Under the pieces are notes generated by a model. That model was given only the letters and a program-made list of their open reading frames with translations. It had not been told where the DNA came from and did no database searches. DNA of 64,000 bases from Thelephora terrestris (Eukaryota; Basidiomycota; Agaricomycetes; Thelephorales; Thelephoraceae): contig WIUZ02000002.1 of assembly GCA_015956445.1 (NCBI GenBank), positions 1 to 64,000 on the forward strand, given 5' to 3'. A program made the position numbers and the translations under genes. This document shows, piece by piece, positions 43,176 through 58,006 of this stretch; within the stretch, counting starts at the first letter, position 1; each line of letters starts with the position of its first letter.

Positions 43176-44021
43176 TCACTGTGATCCCTTGGCCCTGGCA
43201 GCCTTCGCCTCGTTTCGCCTCTTCTTCAGTGCATCCAATCTACCTTTCAGCAACTCCACTTTTGCATCAGCTTCTTCCTGAGCTCGTTCCTCTTCGAACA
43301 ACCTGTCCATAATCAACTCCTTCTCCTCCACTTCCTTCCTTTTCCTCGAGTCCTCTTCGCTTCTTTGAACCTCGCCCACTCCGATATCGGCTTGTGGGGG
43401 TTCTCCTGTCGGCAAACCTGCCACGTTCTCTTCGAGGAGTTCTGGTTCTGCGAAGACGGTAGCACGTTTGAATGCCTCGTGTCGTTGATCTGCAAGTGTG
43501 GGGGCGGAAGTCAAGATTTCCTGTTGGAACCTCTGCCATTCCAAATCGACAGGATCATTGGTCGCTCGCTGCCGTGTTGGATTGGTGTTGTCTTCGTCCT
43601 CGTCACTAGACCTGTCGTCTACAGAACGAATCACCGCTCTGGAGGGGTCGGAGAAGAAATCGGAAGGGAAAGTGCTGGCCGGTTCCGGCATTGGTTTGGG
43701 TGGGTCATCGGGGGTAACTTTTCGTTTTTTAGTAGGTTCGGAGATCGGGTGAATTTCCTCATCTTCCGAAGGTTCGTCCTGCTCCTTCCGTTTCCCGGTG
43801 GACCTTGCCGTCTCCTGGCTGACAACTTGGGATAACCTTTGCTGCGCAACGTTCCCCCGATGTGTTTTGCTTCCAACGTGTCCTGCCCAAGAAGAAGCCT
43901 GCTTAATCACCGTTTCGCATGCCGTGCACCGTAGTTGACCGGTCGACGTGTAAGACGCGTGAGGGTGCTGAATCCGAGCTTCCTGTCGCTTGGCCTTGAG
44001 CAAGGCGCGCACATCGGACAT
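43176..44021 (-). CDS. ZNF830/CCDC16-like zinc-finger protein
   Basis: The start at 44021 gives MSDVRALLKAKRQEARI, matching the family better than an in-frame ATG ten codons earlier. One C2H2-like finger is seen: CTACETVIKQASSWAGHVGS followed by KTHRGN. After a Ser/Glu-rich disordered stretch, the segment VDLEWQRFQQEILT and a long C-terminal coiled coil (about the last 80 residues, rich in EE/KR) fit the human ZNF830 (CCDC16) family, whose members take part in pre-mRNA splicing. The family assignment is from this order of parts. No intron is required. It converges on COX10, with 37 bp between the stop of COX10 and its own. Confidence 0.8.
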   Translation of the reverse strand: MSDVRALLKAKRQEARIQHPHASYTSTGQLRCTACETVIKQASSWAGHVGSKTHRGNVAQQRLSQVVSQETARSTGKRKEQDEPSEDEEIHPISEPTKKRKVTPDDPPKPMPEPASTFPSDFFSDPSRAVIRSVDDRSSDEDEDNTNPTRQRATNDPVDLEWQRFQQEILTSAPTLADQRHEAFKRATVFAEPELLEENVAGLPTGEPPQADIGVGEVQRSEEDSRKRKEVEEKELIMDRLFEEERAQEEADAKVELLKGRLDALKKRRNEAKAARAKGSQ

Positions 44022-44129
44022 GGCAGGACGAGAGGAGATCGTGGGAATCAATCTAAATTCCGGTGGCCCTCCAACAAATATAACGTATTGTAAATATTCT
44101 AAACGCTAAACCGGACTATGGTAACCTGT

Positions 44130-45974
44130 CTAATTTTTGTTGGCAAACATCTTCTGGATCGAGGCCGTGGAGTACGACTTGGGGCGCTCCAGTGCTACAA
44201 GAGTGGTTTGAGTTGGTCGTTCTCACATGAGAAGCAGGAATATACACACGGGCGCCAAGGGCACGATCCCAAATAAGTTGTGCGGCCACGCCGAATGCAC
44301 GGGAGACTCCAAACAAGACGGTGTAAAACTCCATTTGAGTCAATCCGTAGTGAGTAAGGAGGACGCCAGAATGGGCATCAACGTTGGGCCATGGATTCTT
44401 GGCTTTTCCGGCCTGAGTTCCAAATTGAGGTAATGAAGAGACCGAAGAGACGCCAACACTCACCTCGAGTAAAACATCGGGGACGATGGTGTACACTTGG
44501 TTGACTAGCTTGAAGAGAGAGTCCTCAGGAAGATGTTTCAGCGCGAACTCCCGTTGGGCCATGTAACGGGGATCGGTTTTACGGAGGACAGCATGTCCAT
44601 AGCCAGGAACAACCTGGCCGCCTTTTAAGGTGGACCACACATATTCACGAACGGCCTCATCCGATGCGTTCTCCCCGATGACGCTCTGCATTTTACGAAG
44701 CCAAACAAGGACCTCCTGGTTGGCAAGGCCATGAAGGGGACCGGCGAGACCGTTCAAAGCTGCGCCAAAGGCCAGGAACGGATCCGAGAGGGCCGATCCG
44801 ACGAGCTTTCCTGTGTGGGCAGAGACATTGCCTCCCTCATGATCGCTAGAACCAGCGCATCAGCGAGTGGACATCAGTGATTGACAGACGTAGCTACCTG
44901 TGGATGGTTATATACAGGCGCATGAGTTCAACGAAGGCCTCGTTGTCGCCAAATCCAAGTAACGTGGCAAGATTGTGGGAGTAGTCTTTGGCTTTGTCGA
45001 TGGAAGGGAGTTTGCCTTTACCAAAGACGTTGCTATAGATCCTTCCTGCAATATTGGGGAGCTTGGCAATCCTAGAAGTTGTCAACGAGCAGGAATGGCA
45101 GGGAGCGTACACAATGCCTCACAGGTCCATCGAGTCTTCAAAAACAGGTCCCCAATAATCCTTTTTGGAGATGCCCTGGGAGTAGGCTTTTGCAAACGCA
45201 GAATCATGGTTCAACTACGATCAAGGTCATAATGGAGAATAGGGTAGCCAGGTAAGGGGACTTGCAGCAGTGACGGCTAAGCTAAACTGGCTCATGGGAT
45301 GGAGAGTCGGAGGACACCTATCGAGGAGCTCTTCAACGAACTCAGGTATCGCAGCACGAGCGGCCCAGTCCTTGGACAGCTCTGTGACTTGCTCTGGAGT
45401 GGGGACCTCTCCAGTCAACAAGAGCCAAAAGAGTCCCTCGGGCAGAGGCTCGCTACCACCAGGAGCCTTCGGAAGGAGTTTCTGGCACTCGGGAATTGTT
45501 TTGCCGCGGAAACGAATACCCTCATCTGAAAAGACATCAACGAAAGAAGCGATAGAGGAAAAGTGACAAACCGGCGTCGAGAACAGAGCCATCCCAGATG
45601 AGAGCTGGGAGACCACGCATCCCCCTACAATTTGCGGTAAGTGGAGAAACTAGCTGAACGAAACGCGACATTCACCCGTATAAGTGATCGACAACAACGG
45701 GTCCGAAGGACTTTTTGCCATGTTCTGCCCTAGTTGCTTTCACCTGAAAAAGGTCAGCGAAAGCAGACGGAGAGTGCTGGGGCTTACATTCTCAATTTCC
45801 TGAGGGATGAGGACGGCCAGTCTCTCCTTGAGAGTTGGCTGTTTTGATGACGTAGATGCAAATCGGCTTGACAAGAGAGCGAACCGGGAAGGAGAGGGAG
45901 ACTGGACAAGAGCTCAGCGCACGAGCGAAAGAGAGAGCACGGGAACTTACCTGTCTGAGAATGGAGCGATACAT
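44130..45974 (-). CDS. CIT1: Mitochondrial citrate synthase
   Basis: Catalyses condensation of acetyl-CoA and oxaloacetate, the entry to the citric acid cycle. ATG at 45974 starts MYRSILRQ, and splicing joins [17 protein letters not shown] and [14 protein letters not shown]. Family blocks follow: [30 protein letters not shown] and [12 protein letters not shown]. Then come [14 protein letters not shown] (active-site region), [15 protein letters not shown] (catalytic His) and [10 protein letters not shown] (catalytic Asp). The last intron (about 44190-44243) splits a Pro codon; spliced, the end reads [17 protein letters not shown] and stops at 44130. A read-through of that intron would give an aberrant tail. 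It is divergent from TRM8, with about 140 bp between starts. Confidence 0.94.
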
Positions 45975-46116
45975 GGTGGGCGGAGAGGAAGGAAGACGAA
46001 AGACGAAATGCGCTAAGGGTACTGGAAGAATTCGGAACAACCGTGCTGTCAAGGTTTTCCTCGTGTCCGCCACGTGACCGAAGGAAGATCAACATATCCC
46101 ATCCCTCGATCATCAA

Positions 46117-46994
<878 letters not shown>

Positions 46995-47097
46995 CCAATC
47001 GCATTCGTGGGATTTTGGTCACGCGGACCATTCCGGGTCAAGGCGGCCTTTGGCTTTTCGGTCTGCACCCAGCCATTTTCTCCCTCTAAAAACTACA

Positions 47098-48414
47098 ATG
47101 TTCTCGAGGCTGTCGGCCTCAAAGGCCGCCTTGAAGCCTGTCGCAACCGCGGCGCGTATACCCTCTCTTCCCAGTTCAACGGTTCGTGTCCAAGTTGGAC
47201 TTGACGTTTGTCCAGGCCTAACCCTCACATTCCTCTAGGTCCGGTTCCTCTCGTCCAACGCTGGTCAAGCGGCTGCTCAGGTCCGTATTTTGCTCTTTCG
47301 ATTCCGCAGTTCGTCCCAACCTCGCTTTGACAGCCCCCACTCGCCTCTCGTACCGCGTTGGCCACCGCCAGCATATTCACCGTTGGCTCGATCGCCTGGT
47401 ATACCCATCTTTATGGCTCACTTCCATTCGTTGGCGAAGTCCATGCCAACTCTCCCGCCGAAGATGGTCTCCATCCTACTGCATACCCGTGGTCACACAA
47501 CGGATTGCTAGATACTTTCGATCATGCAAGGTACTCTTCCCGACCGTCACGCACGCCTCTTCGCTTTTCTGACGCGTTTCAAAGCATCCGGCGAGGCTAT
47601 CAAGTCTACCGTGAAGTTTGTGCTGCTTGCCATTCTTTAGATCGAATCGCCTGGCGTAATCTCGTTGGTGTCTCTCATACCGCCGACGAGGCACGAGCAA
47701 TGGCCGAGGAAGTCGAGTATCAGGACGGTCCCAACGATGCTGGTGAAATGTTCACACGCCCAGGAAAACTGTCTGACTATTTACCTGCCCCTTACCCCAA
47801 CGAGGAGGCTGCTAGGGCTTCCAATGCCGGAGCCCTACCACCTGATCTGAGTTTAATCGTGAAGGCCCGCCATGGTGGTCGCGTAAGCCGCGTTTCGTGT
47901 TTCTTTCACGCCGCATTCTAATTTTTACCATAGGATTACATATTTTCACTTCTCACAGGCTATGTCGACCCCCCTGCTGGTGTGGAAATCCGTGACGGAA
48001 TGAATTATAACCCATTTTTCCCCGGTGGCGCTATATCTATGGCACGCGTCCTTTTTGACGGGCTGGTAGAATACGAGGACGGTGAGCATGTCGCTTCTAG
48101 CATCTCAGATCATTCTTACAGGGATCGCGGTATTTCTCCAGGTACTCCCGCTACGACATCCCAAATGGCAAAGGACGTTGTCACATTCCTCCATTGGGCT
48201 GCCGAACCAGAACACGACGAACGTAAAAAGATCGGACTCAAGGCTGTCATTCTGTTCTCTGCTTTGACTGCTATAAGCTTGTACGTCAAACGTGCAAAGT
48301 GGGCTGGCGTCAAAACGAGAAAGATCTGTACGTGAAATCCAATGATCGATTTACTTCCCCCCAGCTGACTTCCTTTCTTTAGTGTACACCCCTCCGGTCG
48401 ACAAACACCATTAG
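47098..48414 (+). CDS. CYT1: Cytochrome c1, complex III heme protein
   Basis: Cytochrome c1 passes electrons from the Rieske protein to cytochrome c. ATG at 47098 gives [20 protein letters not shown], a mitochondrial presequence. The mature part has [14 protein letters not shown], the heme-binding CAACH in [35 protein letters not shown] and [14 protein letters not shown]. After an intron come [19 protein letters not shown] (axial Met ligand) and a C-terminal membrane anchor ([18 protein letters not shown]). The last tiny exon adds YTPPVDKHH, stop 48412-48414. Six or so introns of about 50 nt were inferred. No defect was seen. Confidence 0.94.
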
Positions 48415-48763
48415 CTTAGTTGTCCTAGACGTCTATTATTTCGTAGTAAATGACAATTATTACTCAAGTACTTTACGCAGGCCTTGAGGTTCGTGACGTA
48501 GAAATGCAATCCCTTGGTAAAGACGCCGCCTCAGCCCACATAACATCAACGTGGGAGCCTAGAGCTGCATGGACTCGGGTGCGGCGGGGTAGATTTACAA
48601 AACACGCGAAACCACACAACCACGGGCACTGGTTTCGTGAGAAAGTGAGTAATGAAATACACCATCGGACGTAGAGATCGACAACTACCCAGTACATTTC
48701 AAGTCGCGTTATGTAACTTGGGTGCAGCAGGCAAGAAGACCCTCCCGCTATTCGCGCCCGGCT
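48415..48763. other. Intergenic region between convergent CYT1 and AP-3 beta
   Basis: A short plus-strand open frame (48450-48674) has no recognisable domain and is not supported. The stretch probably holds the 3' UTRs of both genes. Confidence 0.5.
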
Positions 48764-51520
48764 TTATACAGGACTGTGCGAGCTGACCTCCAAGATTCCT
48801 TGGCCGGTGACAGAACCTTCACTCTCCGTGTCAGTCTCTTCGTCTGCGCTCCCGCTTCCATTGTCGGGTTCAGATACACTGGATGCTTCCCTGTCATCTT
48901 CACCGTCGTCAGTACCATCATCACCATCGTTGTCGCTTTCAGCGACTTCGTCGACGTCCGCGTAAAATTGATCTAGGTCCGTCCATGGTGCGGGAGGGTT
49001 TCCAGTCGCCGCTGGTGAATGCCCTCTTGTTGGCGTGAGAACGATCGGAGTGGGACCACGAGACGTTGATGTAATCGAGCGCGATACCGCCTGCACAATC
49101 CCTGGAGGCTGGATATCGTCCTCCGTATCTCTCAAAGAGGATTCGGTCCCTTGCTCGAGCCATTCAGGGAGGTCCTGGTCCAGCGCCATCGCTCTACCAA
49201 TGACAAGACTTGAAGTTGCCAAGGATAAGCCGCCCTTCCCTAACCAATATGAGCACCTTGAGGTATTACTGCAGGCGGATGCGCACCTTCCAATACTGAA
49301 GGCTCCTTCACTGGTGCCTTATGTTCAAACAGCACCATCTTGACCTGTTCTCTCCTGAGTATCACACCTCCATCTTCACCTTTGTTGCTTTCTTCGTCCA
49401 AAACGTTTGGCACGACCCCCACTAGTAACAAAGTAACAAGCCGTGCGCGATCACGGACATCGTAGCCTTGATCGTAACGGGCCAGCGTCAGAGCGTATCG
49501 CCCCAGAAGTTGCAAGGTAGAGTTTATGGGGTTCAACACGAGTAGTTTTGCAGCTAGGCTGATGATCTGCAGCTTGACTTCTGGATCCTACGAACGCATG
49601 AGTGCGGACGCCGCGCGGGTGCAGATGTTGCTCACCTCCCCTGCGAAGGACTTGCATGTTCGTCGCAGAACGTCAGGGGCCCATTCCGAAATTCCATCAA
49701 TGACGCCAGCTTTTGAGGTCTCAAGATATGCGTACTGCCCCACCATCCATATCGCGCAGGACCGTGACTTCGGGTGCTTTATGTCATCGATGAGGTATGC
49801 GAGCCGTGAGACAACCGTAATGGGGAGTTTGTTCCGCTGTTCGTTGGGATCCATTAGTTGCCGCTGCACCAGAGATTTAAGAACCAGAACTGTGTTTGTG
49901 ACGATGACATCTGAGAAATTCAGTTCGGGTGTGGTCCGCGACGTGTTTAAGAAGCGTCGACAAACCGTGTTTGGACTGAATGAAGGTCATCATTGCACTG
50001 AGGGCTTGCTGGGTGCACTCCGGAACGGTCCTGGCGCAGTGCCCTATCGCGTGAATCGAGGCTTCTACAAGGGTGTCATCCGGGTCTTCTGCGTAATGCT
50101 GAGTCCTTCAGTTAAGAAAGTCTTGTAACGAGGGAGATGCGTACGATGAACTCGTTCAGAAGAGCTTGGTGGTTATCTGCGTTCAAGATCGACCGCAAGA
50201 TACGTAATTTTCCCAACTTGATGACTGGCAGATCGTGAGACCGGACAAAAAACTTGGCGCAGTGTAGAGAGAGGGTGGTCTAAAAGTGGTAGTCAACCCA
50301 ACTGCAGGTATCATTTGTTGGAGCGGCCTCACAGGAGACTTGCACGAAATTGAGAACAGGTACGGCAAAACCGTTCGCTCGACCTCTGGAGAGTTATCGA
50401 GTAACCGTAAGAGTGCAGGGACCGCGCGAGTAACTCTCGAGTTGGAACCCAAGTAGAACATGACACGAGTAACTGCGAGGATTACCTGTGGGAGTCAGGT
50501 ATCCATCCTGCCACATAAGTTGTCAGCAACTCACTGCTGGATTCCGCGAATGTAGCAACGATTCAGATGAAGATAGCAGGAGTTCAAGGTCAACGTCATT
50601 GCTGTTTGCATCGCCTGCATCGTCAGCAGAGGGTTTCGATAACATTGTCCTCGTGTAACGAAGCAACAAATTCAACCACATTACTTGCCCCCACTCATCG
50701 AGATCGACCAAAAGTCGACACATTCTACGGTAATGAGGATGCAAAAGATCCAACCGTGCTGGGCAGATTGCAGCAAAAGCAACCGCAGCAGATCCAATCG
50801 ATAAAGGAGACCTGTCACGAAGTAATGTTGTGATTATTGAAACCAGCTCTGGTTGATGGGATGGATCCAGGCTGTAACGTATTAAGAAGGGAAGATGATA
50901 CTCGAAAAATATCTCACCTGAAGCACTTGGGGATTGCGAGAGCGGCTGCTTTGCGGACGTATGGACTCGGGTCGGCAGAACATTTTCTTATCGCGAGAAT
51001 GACAATACTGCCTATCATAGGAACTTTCACGCCGCTCAAGACCCGCAAAGCCATTGCGCGAATGAGGGGATTTGGATCTGTGAGATCCTTCTGGAAGGTG
51101 TTAATTGAGAGCAAGGCCAAATCAGGTTCTTGTTCTGCATAGCGAAGCAGATAGATGTAAACGAGTTTCCTGATCTCGAGATTGTTCGATGCCACGTTCT
51201 TCACCACCTGGGCAAAGAACTCGGAAACGTTGCGGCCTTTAGATATCATCTTGTACACGTTAAGCAAAAAAACTAATGAAACACGACAAGTAAAACCGTA
51301 CAGCGATCAGACGTTTCATAGCGTCGAGTTTCTCGCGGTCGCTGTTGGAGTCAAGCTGGTGGTGGATATTCTTGAGCTTGTCTTCTGTGGTTTCAAAAAA
51401 TTCTGAGGAAGTGCCTCTAGGAAGATTCAAGTCTCTTGTGTGCTCCGAGAGAGATTCCTGGAGTCTAGCACCCAAGCGAGAGGCATTCTCGGCTATGGCA
51501 TTAATACTGAGGGCGGCCAT
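48764..51520 (-). CDS. APL6: AP-3 adaptor complex beta subunit
   Basis: AP-3 sorts cargo from Golgi/endosomes to the vacuole. ATG at 51520 gives [17 protein letters not shown]. The trunk of alpha-solenoid repeats follows in about ten exons: [50 protein letters not shown] and [18 protein letters not shown]. These match adaptin N-terminal repeats, with the beta-type order. Later blocks are [20 protein letters not shown] and [16 protein letters not shown]. The C-terminus is a Ser/Asp/Glu-rich hinge (48960-48764). A separate ear domain was not seen, as in other short fungal forms. Predicted length is roughly 750-800 residues. The gene is divergent from DBP2, with 122 bp between starts. Confidence 0.85.
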
Positions 51521-51642
51521 AAGAGGTGAGAGATGATGATTCGGCCGGCAAGTTCCGGTGGCTGACGGATCCGTCACAGTTGCGTGGGAAAAGTCCCGCA
51601 CCTTGCTTTTCCCTGCCCTGATATCTTCGCCTTTCTTCAACA

Positions 51643-54272
<2,630 letters not shown>

Positions 54273-54380
54273 ATTGAGATCGATTGCTGTGATCCGACTT
54301 ATTTTACATGACTGGTCCCAGTTTGGGCTGCCTTGTAGATCAGCTTTAATATCACTCTAGATCTCTTGTTCATCGGTATC

Positions 54381-55485
54381 ATGCCCAAGGCGCAGAAGCA
54401 GAGCCTGCTGGCTGTGGGGGGCATTCAGCTCAATGTGTTCTCCCCGATATTGGATCCGGGCAAGGCAGCGGGTCAGGTTGCCGTTTTATTCCTACTGCAT
54501 GGCCGATTGTCCAAAGCCGACGTCCTGGAAGCCACGGCAGCGAAACTAGTCGAGAAAAGCGAAGACCGAAGATCTGCCTCAGACGGGACGGCGCTAGAGC
54601 TTGTGGTTGTCACATTCGTAAGCAGCACAATTACAGTGGATAAACACGACAACCAATCCCACCGTTCGCTAGGATTTGAGGAATCACGGCATCAGAACAA
54701 TCAACCCTCAGGGAAACCAACAATGGAGCCTCAATGCGGAGGAAAACAACCCTCGACATGCGTAAGTACCCAGTGTCTTCGGTGAATGATGGACAGCGCT
54801 GACAGAAGAGTTAGGGTTGATATGTTCAGTATAATTTGTGAGCGGAGCTCACTCAGGGCGAGAGGATTGTTGACGGATGTGGTCAATAACAGCAGGAACT
54901 CATAGGGACATTTCATTCCTCATCGACTTCCTACCATCGTACCTGTTTCCGCATGGGGAGAAGATTGTTAAGCGGTGGATGTTGGCGGGCATCAGTCTTG
55001 GAGGTCATGCAACATGGTATGCTCTCCTGCATGGTGAGTACAGGCCGAATCCGCGTCTCAAAGAGGAACGAATGGAAACATCGCATGCAGAGCCACGCCT
55101 GAGCGTTTGCATCCCTATCGTCGGCTGCCCAGATTATTTGGCCCTGATGCACGAGAGGGCGAAAATAAGCGGCCTGCAATTTGGACCACCGGTCCTCCCG
55201 GATTCTCTGCTCGAAATTATCGAAAGGGAAAGTGCCGTAGCGACTGACAAGAATCCATTCCTTGGGAAGAAGATACTGGTGCTCGCAGGAGGTAAAGACA
55301 AGTTGGTTCCGTGGAAGTTTTCAGAATCATTCGTAGGGCGAATCGAAGTTGGGGAGGAAGGTGTCAAAAAGGTGATTGTGTACCCAGACGTCGGTCATGC
55401 GTTCACTACGTCGATGGAGGAGGATTTCGCGAATTTCGTGTGGGAGGAGGGTTGTTGTGTTAAGGCTACCTCGGATGCGTACTAA
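54381..55485 (+). CDS. Alpha/beta hydrolase (putative esterase or lipase)
   Basis: ATG at 54381 starts MPKAQKQSLLAVGGIQLNV. Beta-strand segment VAVLFLLHGR is followed by an intron (about 54619-54672) and then DLRNHGIRTINPQGNQQW. The nucleophile elbow is GISLGG in MLAGISLGGHATWYALLHG; later LVLAGGKDKLVPW supplies the region of the acid, and VGHAF the catalytic His. So the Ser-Asp-His triad is plausible and intact. Substrate is unknown. The stop at 55483-55485 lies only 15 bp before the ATG of the Alba-domain gene, an unusually tight same-strand spacing. Confidence 0.8.
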
Positions 55486-55500
55486 GTAGTTGTAATACAC

Positions 55501-56194
55501 ATGGACTTTGATCCCAGCACTCATCCCGTCCGCATCACCACCCACGGAAAGATAAAGACCTGGGTCCAGTTTGCCCTAGACTTCCTCGACGTGCGTCCTT
55601 TTCTGTTTAAATATTTCTCCTGCTTAGTTCTCGCAGGAAAATGAGGACCGTTCGTTAACCCTCCACACTTTCCCTCCTCCTGGAACACCCCCAGATGCAA
55701 AGGTATCCACCGCGACAATACCCCGTCTGATAACCGTCGTCGAAATCATCAAGCGCGAACATTTGGAACGCCTCAAGGAAAGGAGGAGTTCCTCCCTTGT
55801 CGGTGTACACCAGTACAATGAGGTTGGCGCGCTCCAGGATCTCCACCCATCGCGCGCATCCTCCCCTGACGTAACGGAGATGCTTTCTGGCTCAAAGTTT
55901 GTGGCATTCTTCAGTCCGTCACCGGTGAATCTTCTGATGTCGTCTGCAGCGTCAAAGTCAAAAAGTCGGTTTTTATGAAGGTCACACTTTCCAGGAAGAA
56001 GCTGCAACACCTCGTCGACCGCGGGGCAACGTAAGCAACGAATGGCTTTGGTACAGGTCACCCTTGTGTTGACTGAGTCTTACAGACACCAGCCACCGCT
56101 AGTCCGTACGTTATCGAAATCAGCAAAGGCGAGGGCGAGACGTAGACATAAGAAGGCGGCTGCATTTATCGAATCCATGACTGTCGAGACGTAA
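55501..56194 (+). CDS. Alba-domain RNA-binding protein, Rpp25/Pop6-like
   Basis: ATG at 55501 gives MDFDPSTHPVRITTHGKIKT. The Alba fold pattern is seen as THGKIKTWVQFALDFL (first strand and helix), LTLHTFPPPG and IPRLITVVEIIKREHLERL, whose VEIIKR resembles Rpp25/Pop6 of RNase P/MRP. After introns near 55591, 55897 and 56032, a basic C-terminus follows (VKVKKSVFMKVTLSRKKL, then ARARRRHKKAAAF), ending at 56194. It could equally be a general Alba nucleic-acid-binding protein. POP5, another RNase P/MRP subunit, lies 7 kb away. The start is 15 bp from the preceding stop codon. Confidence 0.65.
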
Positions 56195-56249
56195 TTCCTC
56201 GGAACGGTGTATCTATACAAACCACGAATCTATCCACACCCGGTATCCT

Positions 56250-57562
56250 CTAAACATGAACACTCCCCCCGAGCTTCTCAGCGAACCTGTGGACCAGCCT
56301 CTTCATTTCCCCTCGCTGTCCCATGACGGTGAGTTGTATCGCTGGGGAAACGGTTTGAGCGGTAGAAAGGTCCAGTTCGTATCTCCCAAATGCCCAGTTC
56401 AGGATGTAGACTTGATTCTCTGGGAGGAGACGAACAAAGCCCTTGACACGCCAGATGCTTTCCTTCGATAAGGAGTGAAGAGCGTCCAAAAGAAGCGACC
56501 GATCCAACCCCTCAACGTCACCAACTTTGCGCGGCTCGACTGCAAGGTGATCGTGTCCTTCCCCCCCGCATTCGCCCTCTGATCCGCAATGGTGATGAAT
56601 TGACGGTTCTGCACCCTTGAGAATTGTGAAGGTTTGTACCTCCCGATCATGGTCTGAGGCAGCAAGTGGCATGGGTTCACGGAAGGCTTTCGAGTCCAAA
56701 CCAAAGAGAAGGCTCAAATCGACCCCTGTCGTCCTGGACGCTTTGACCTTGGGCGTTAGGTCATTAAGGGTATGGAGGTGATCGAGGACGATGTCCAGTT
56801 GGCGTTCCGGAACTTCTTCCCATTTATTCTGACATAGGGTTGAAGTGCTGCGGTAAATGTTGGGTTCGAGGACTCACAATGACGAGGAGATCTGTATAAC
56901 TAGCTTGCATTCGTGCTGTAGGAGATGTATCCTCGTACCCCATGAAGTTTTCCGCATCGATGACTGTGATTATCGCGTCCATCTTGAAGTCACCAGTCTC
57001 ACGTTCTAGTTCTCGTAATTGGAACGCGAGTGTTGCTGGGAATGCAGAGCCAGAGCATTCGATGATAATTCGATCTGGCCAGAAACCATCTGTAATAGAA
57101 TGCGTGAAATTTGCGACCCACTTCCGCCAGCACGCCTCACCTCGAATCTCTAACAGCGCCGACTTCATCTGCCCGACAAGCACGCAGCACCTGGGGAAAT
57201 TGAGCATCCTGGAGTCATCTGGGCGTGTGGTACCGTTCACATGCATCCATTCAGAATCTCGCTCACTGCGGACAGATTGCTCTGTTTTGCGAGCTGGCTA
57301 TCGACTGAATAAATCAACGACGCTCTGGGTAAGTTCCACTTGAATCTGTGCTGCCGGGCGTGCGTTTCACCTTGTACGTCCCCGAATTCGTTTTTCAATA
57401 AGACAACCTTGTATTCTGGGGGAAACTGAGGGAGACACTTGAGAATCAAGCTCGTTTTTCCAGCACCTGTGATGAAAGCGGATGAACATCGGGATCTTAA
57501 CGAACTCGATTCTGGCCTATACCAAGGAAACCGGTGAAGACCGTTACAGAGATCGGAGCCAT
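56250..57562 (-). CDS. ZNG1: COG0523/CobW GTPase, ZNG1-like zinc chaperone
   Basis: ZNG1-type proteins deliver zinc to methionine aminopeptidase using GTP. ATG at 57562 gives MAPISVTVFTGFLG; an intron then restores GAGKTSL, completing the GFLGAGKTS P-loop. LLKNEFGDVQ is the switch region and NGCMCC is the conserved metal-binding CXCC. SGSAFPATLAFQL and IITVIDAENFMGYED follow, then NKWEEVPERQ (guanine specificity, NK-type). The C-terminal CobW domain carries a His/Cys-rich insert (HHHCGSEGECGGEGHDH) and ends EKLGGSVHV. All GTPase blocks are intact. The gene runs opposite to the Alba gene, with 55 bp between stops. Confidence 0.85.
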
Positions 57563-58006
57563 CAGGTCATTTCCCACGTTTTTTCATCTTGTCGAAAACG
57601 ATGACCTGCTTCTTGCATGTGAGTATCCGCACCGATTATCTGCAGCCAGTTTACATGATGTTACTCTTCGTAATTTGCGTTCGATTCCCCGAGATTCTGT
57701 ACCAAAAGACGCTACAGCCTAAGTGTCCTGGGATCTCGGGTATGAGACAAATTCACCAACTGATTTCTATCCAGTACCACCATTCTTGCAACCTTACTCA
57801 TCTTTCACAGGTGCTTATATCGGGGCAGACCTGGGAGCCACTTGGGCCTTTCGAAGGACAAGTTCATGCGCGAAGTATGTGGTAGTATGGTATATCATTT
57901 GTACAACAAGCGCAGAGGCAATAAAAACAAGCTACACTAAGCAGAGGTTTCGTGCGTAGTATTGACTGTGCGCGTACGAAGATCTAACACAACCAAGTTG
58001 TCCCGG
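57563..58006. other. Intergenic region, no supported gene
   Basis: This lies between the ZNG1-like start and the 3' end of the MARVEL-like gene. It probably carries the ZNG1 promoter and 5' UTR. Open frames on the plus strand have no domain character. Confidence 0.45.

Noticed and set aside
44116-44250. Citrate synthase C-terminus ending ...[10 protein letters not shown]
   Set aside because: Reading through the last intron gives this tail; splicing yields the family-typical [12 protein letters not shown] end.
57660-57700. GTTCGATTCCCC, resembling a tRNA B box
   Set aside because: No A box at the proper distance and no acceptor stem around it.
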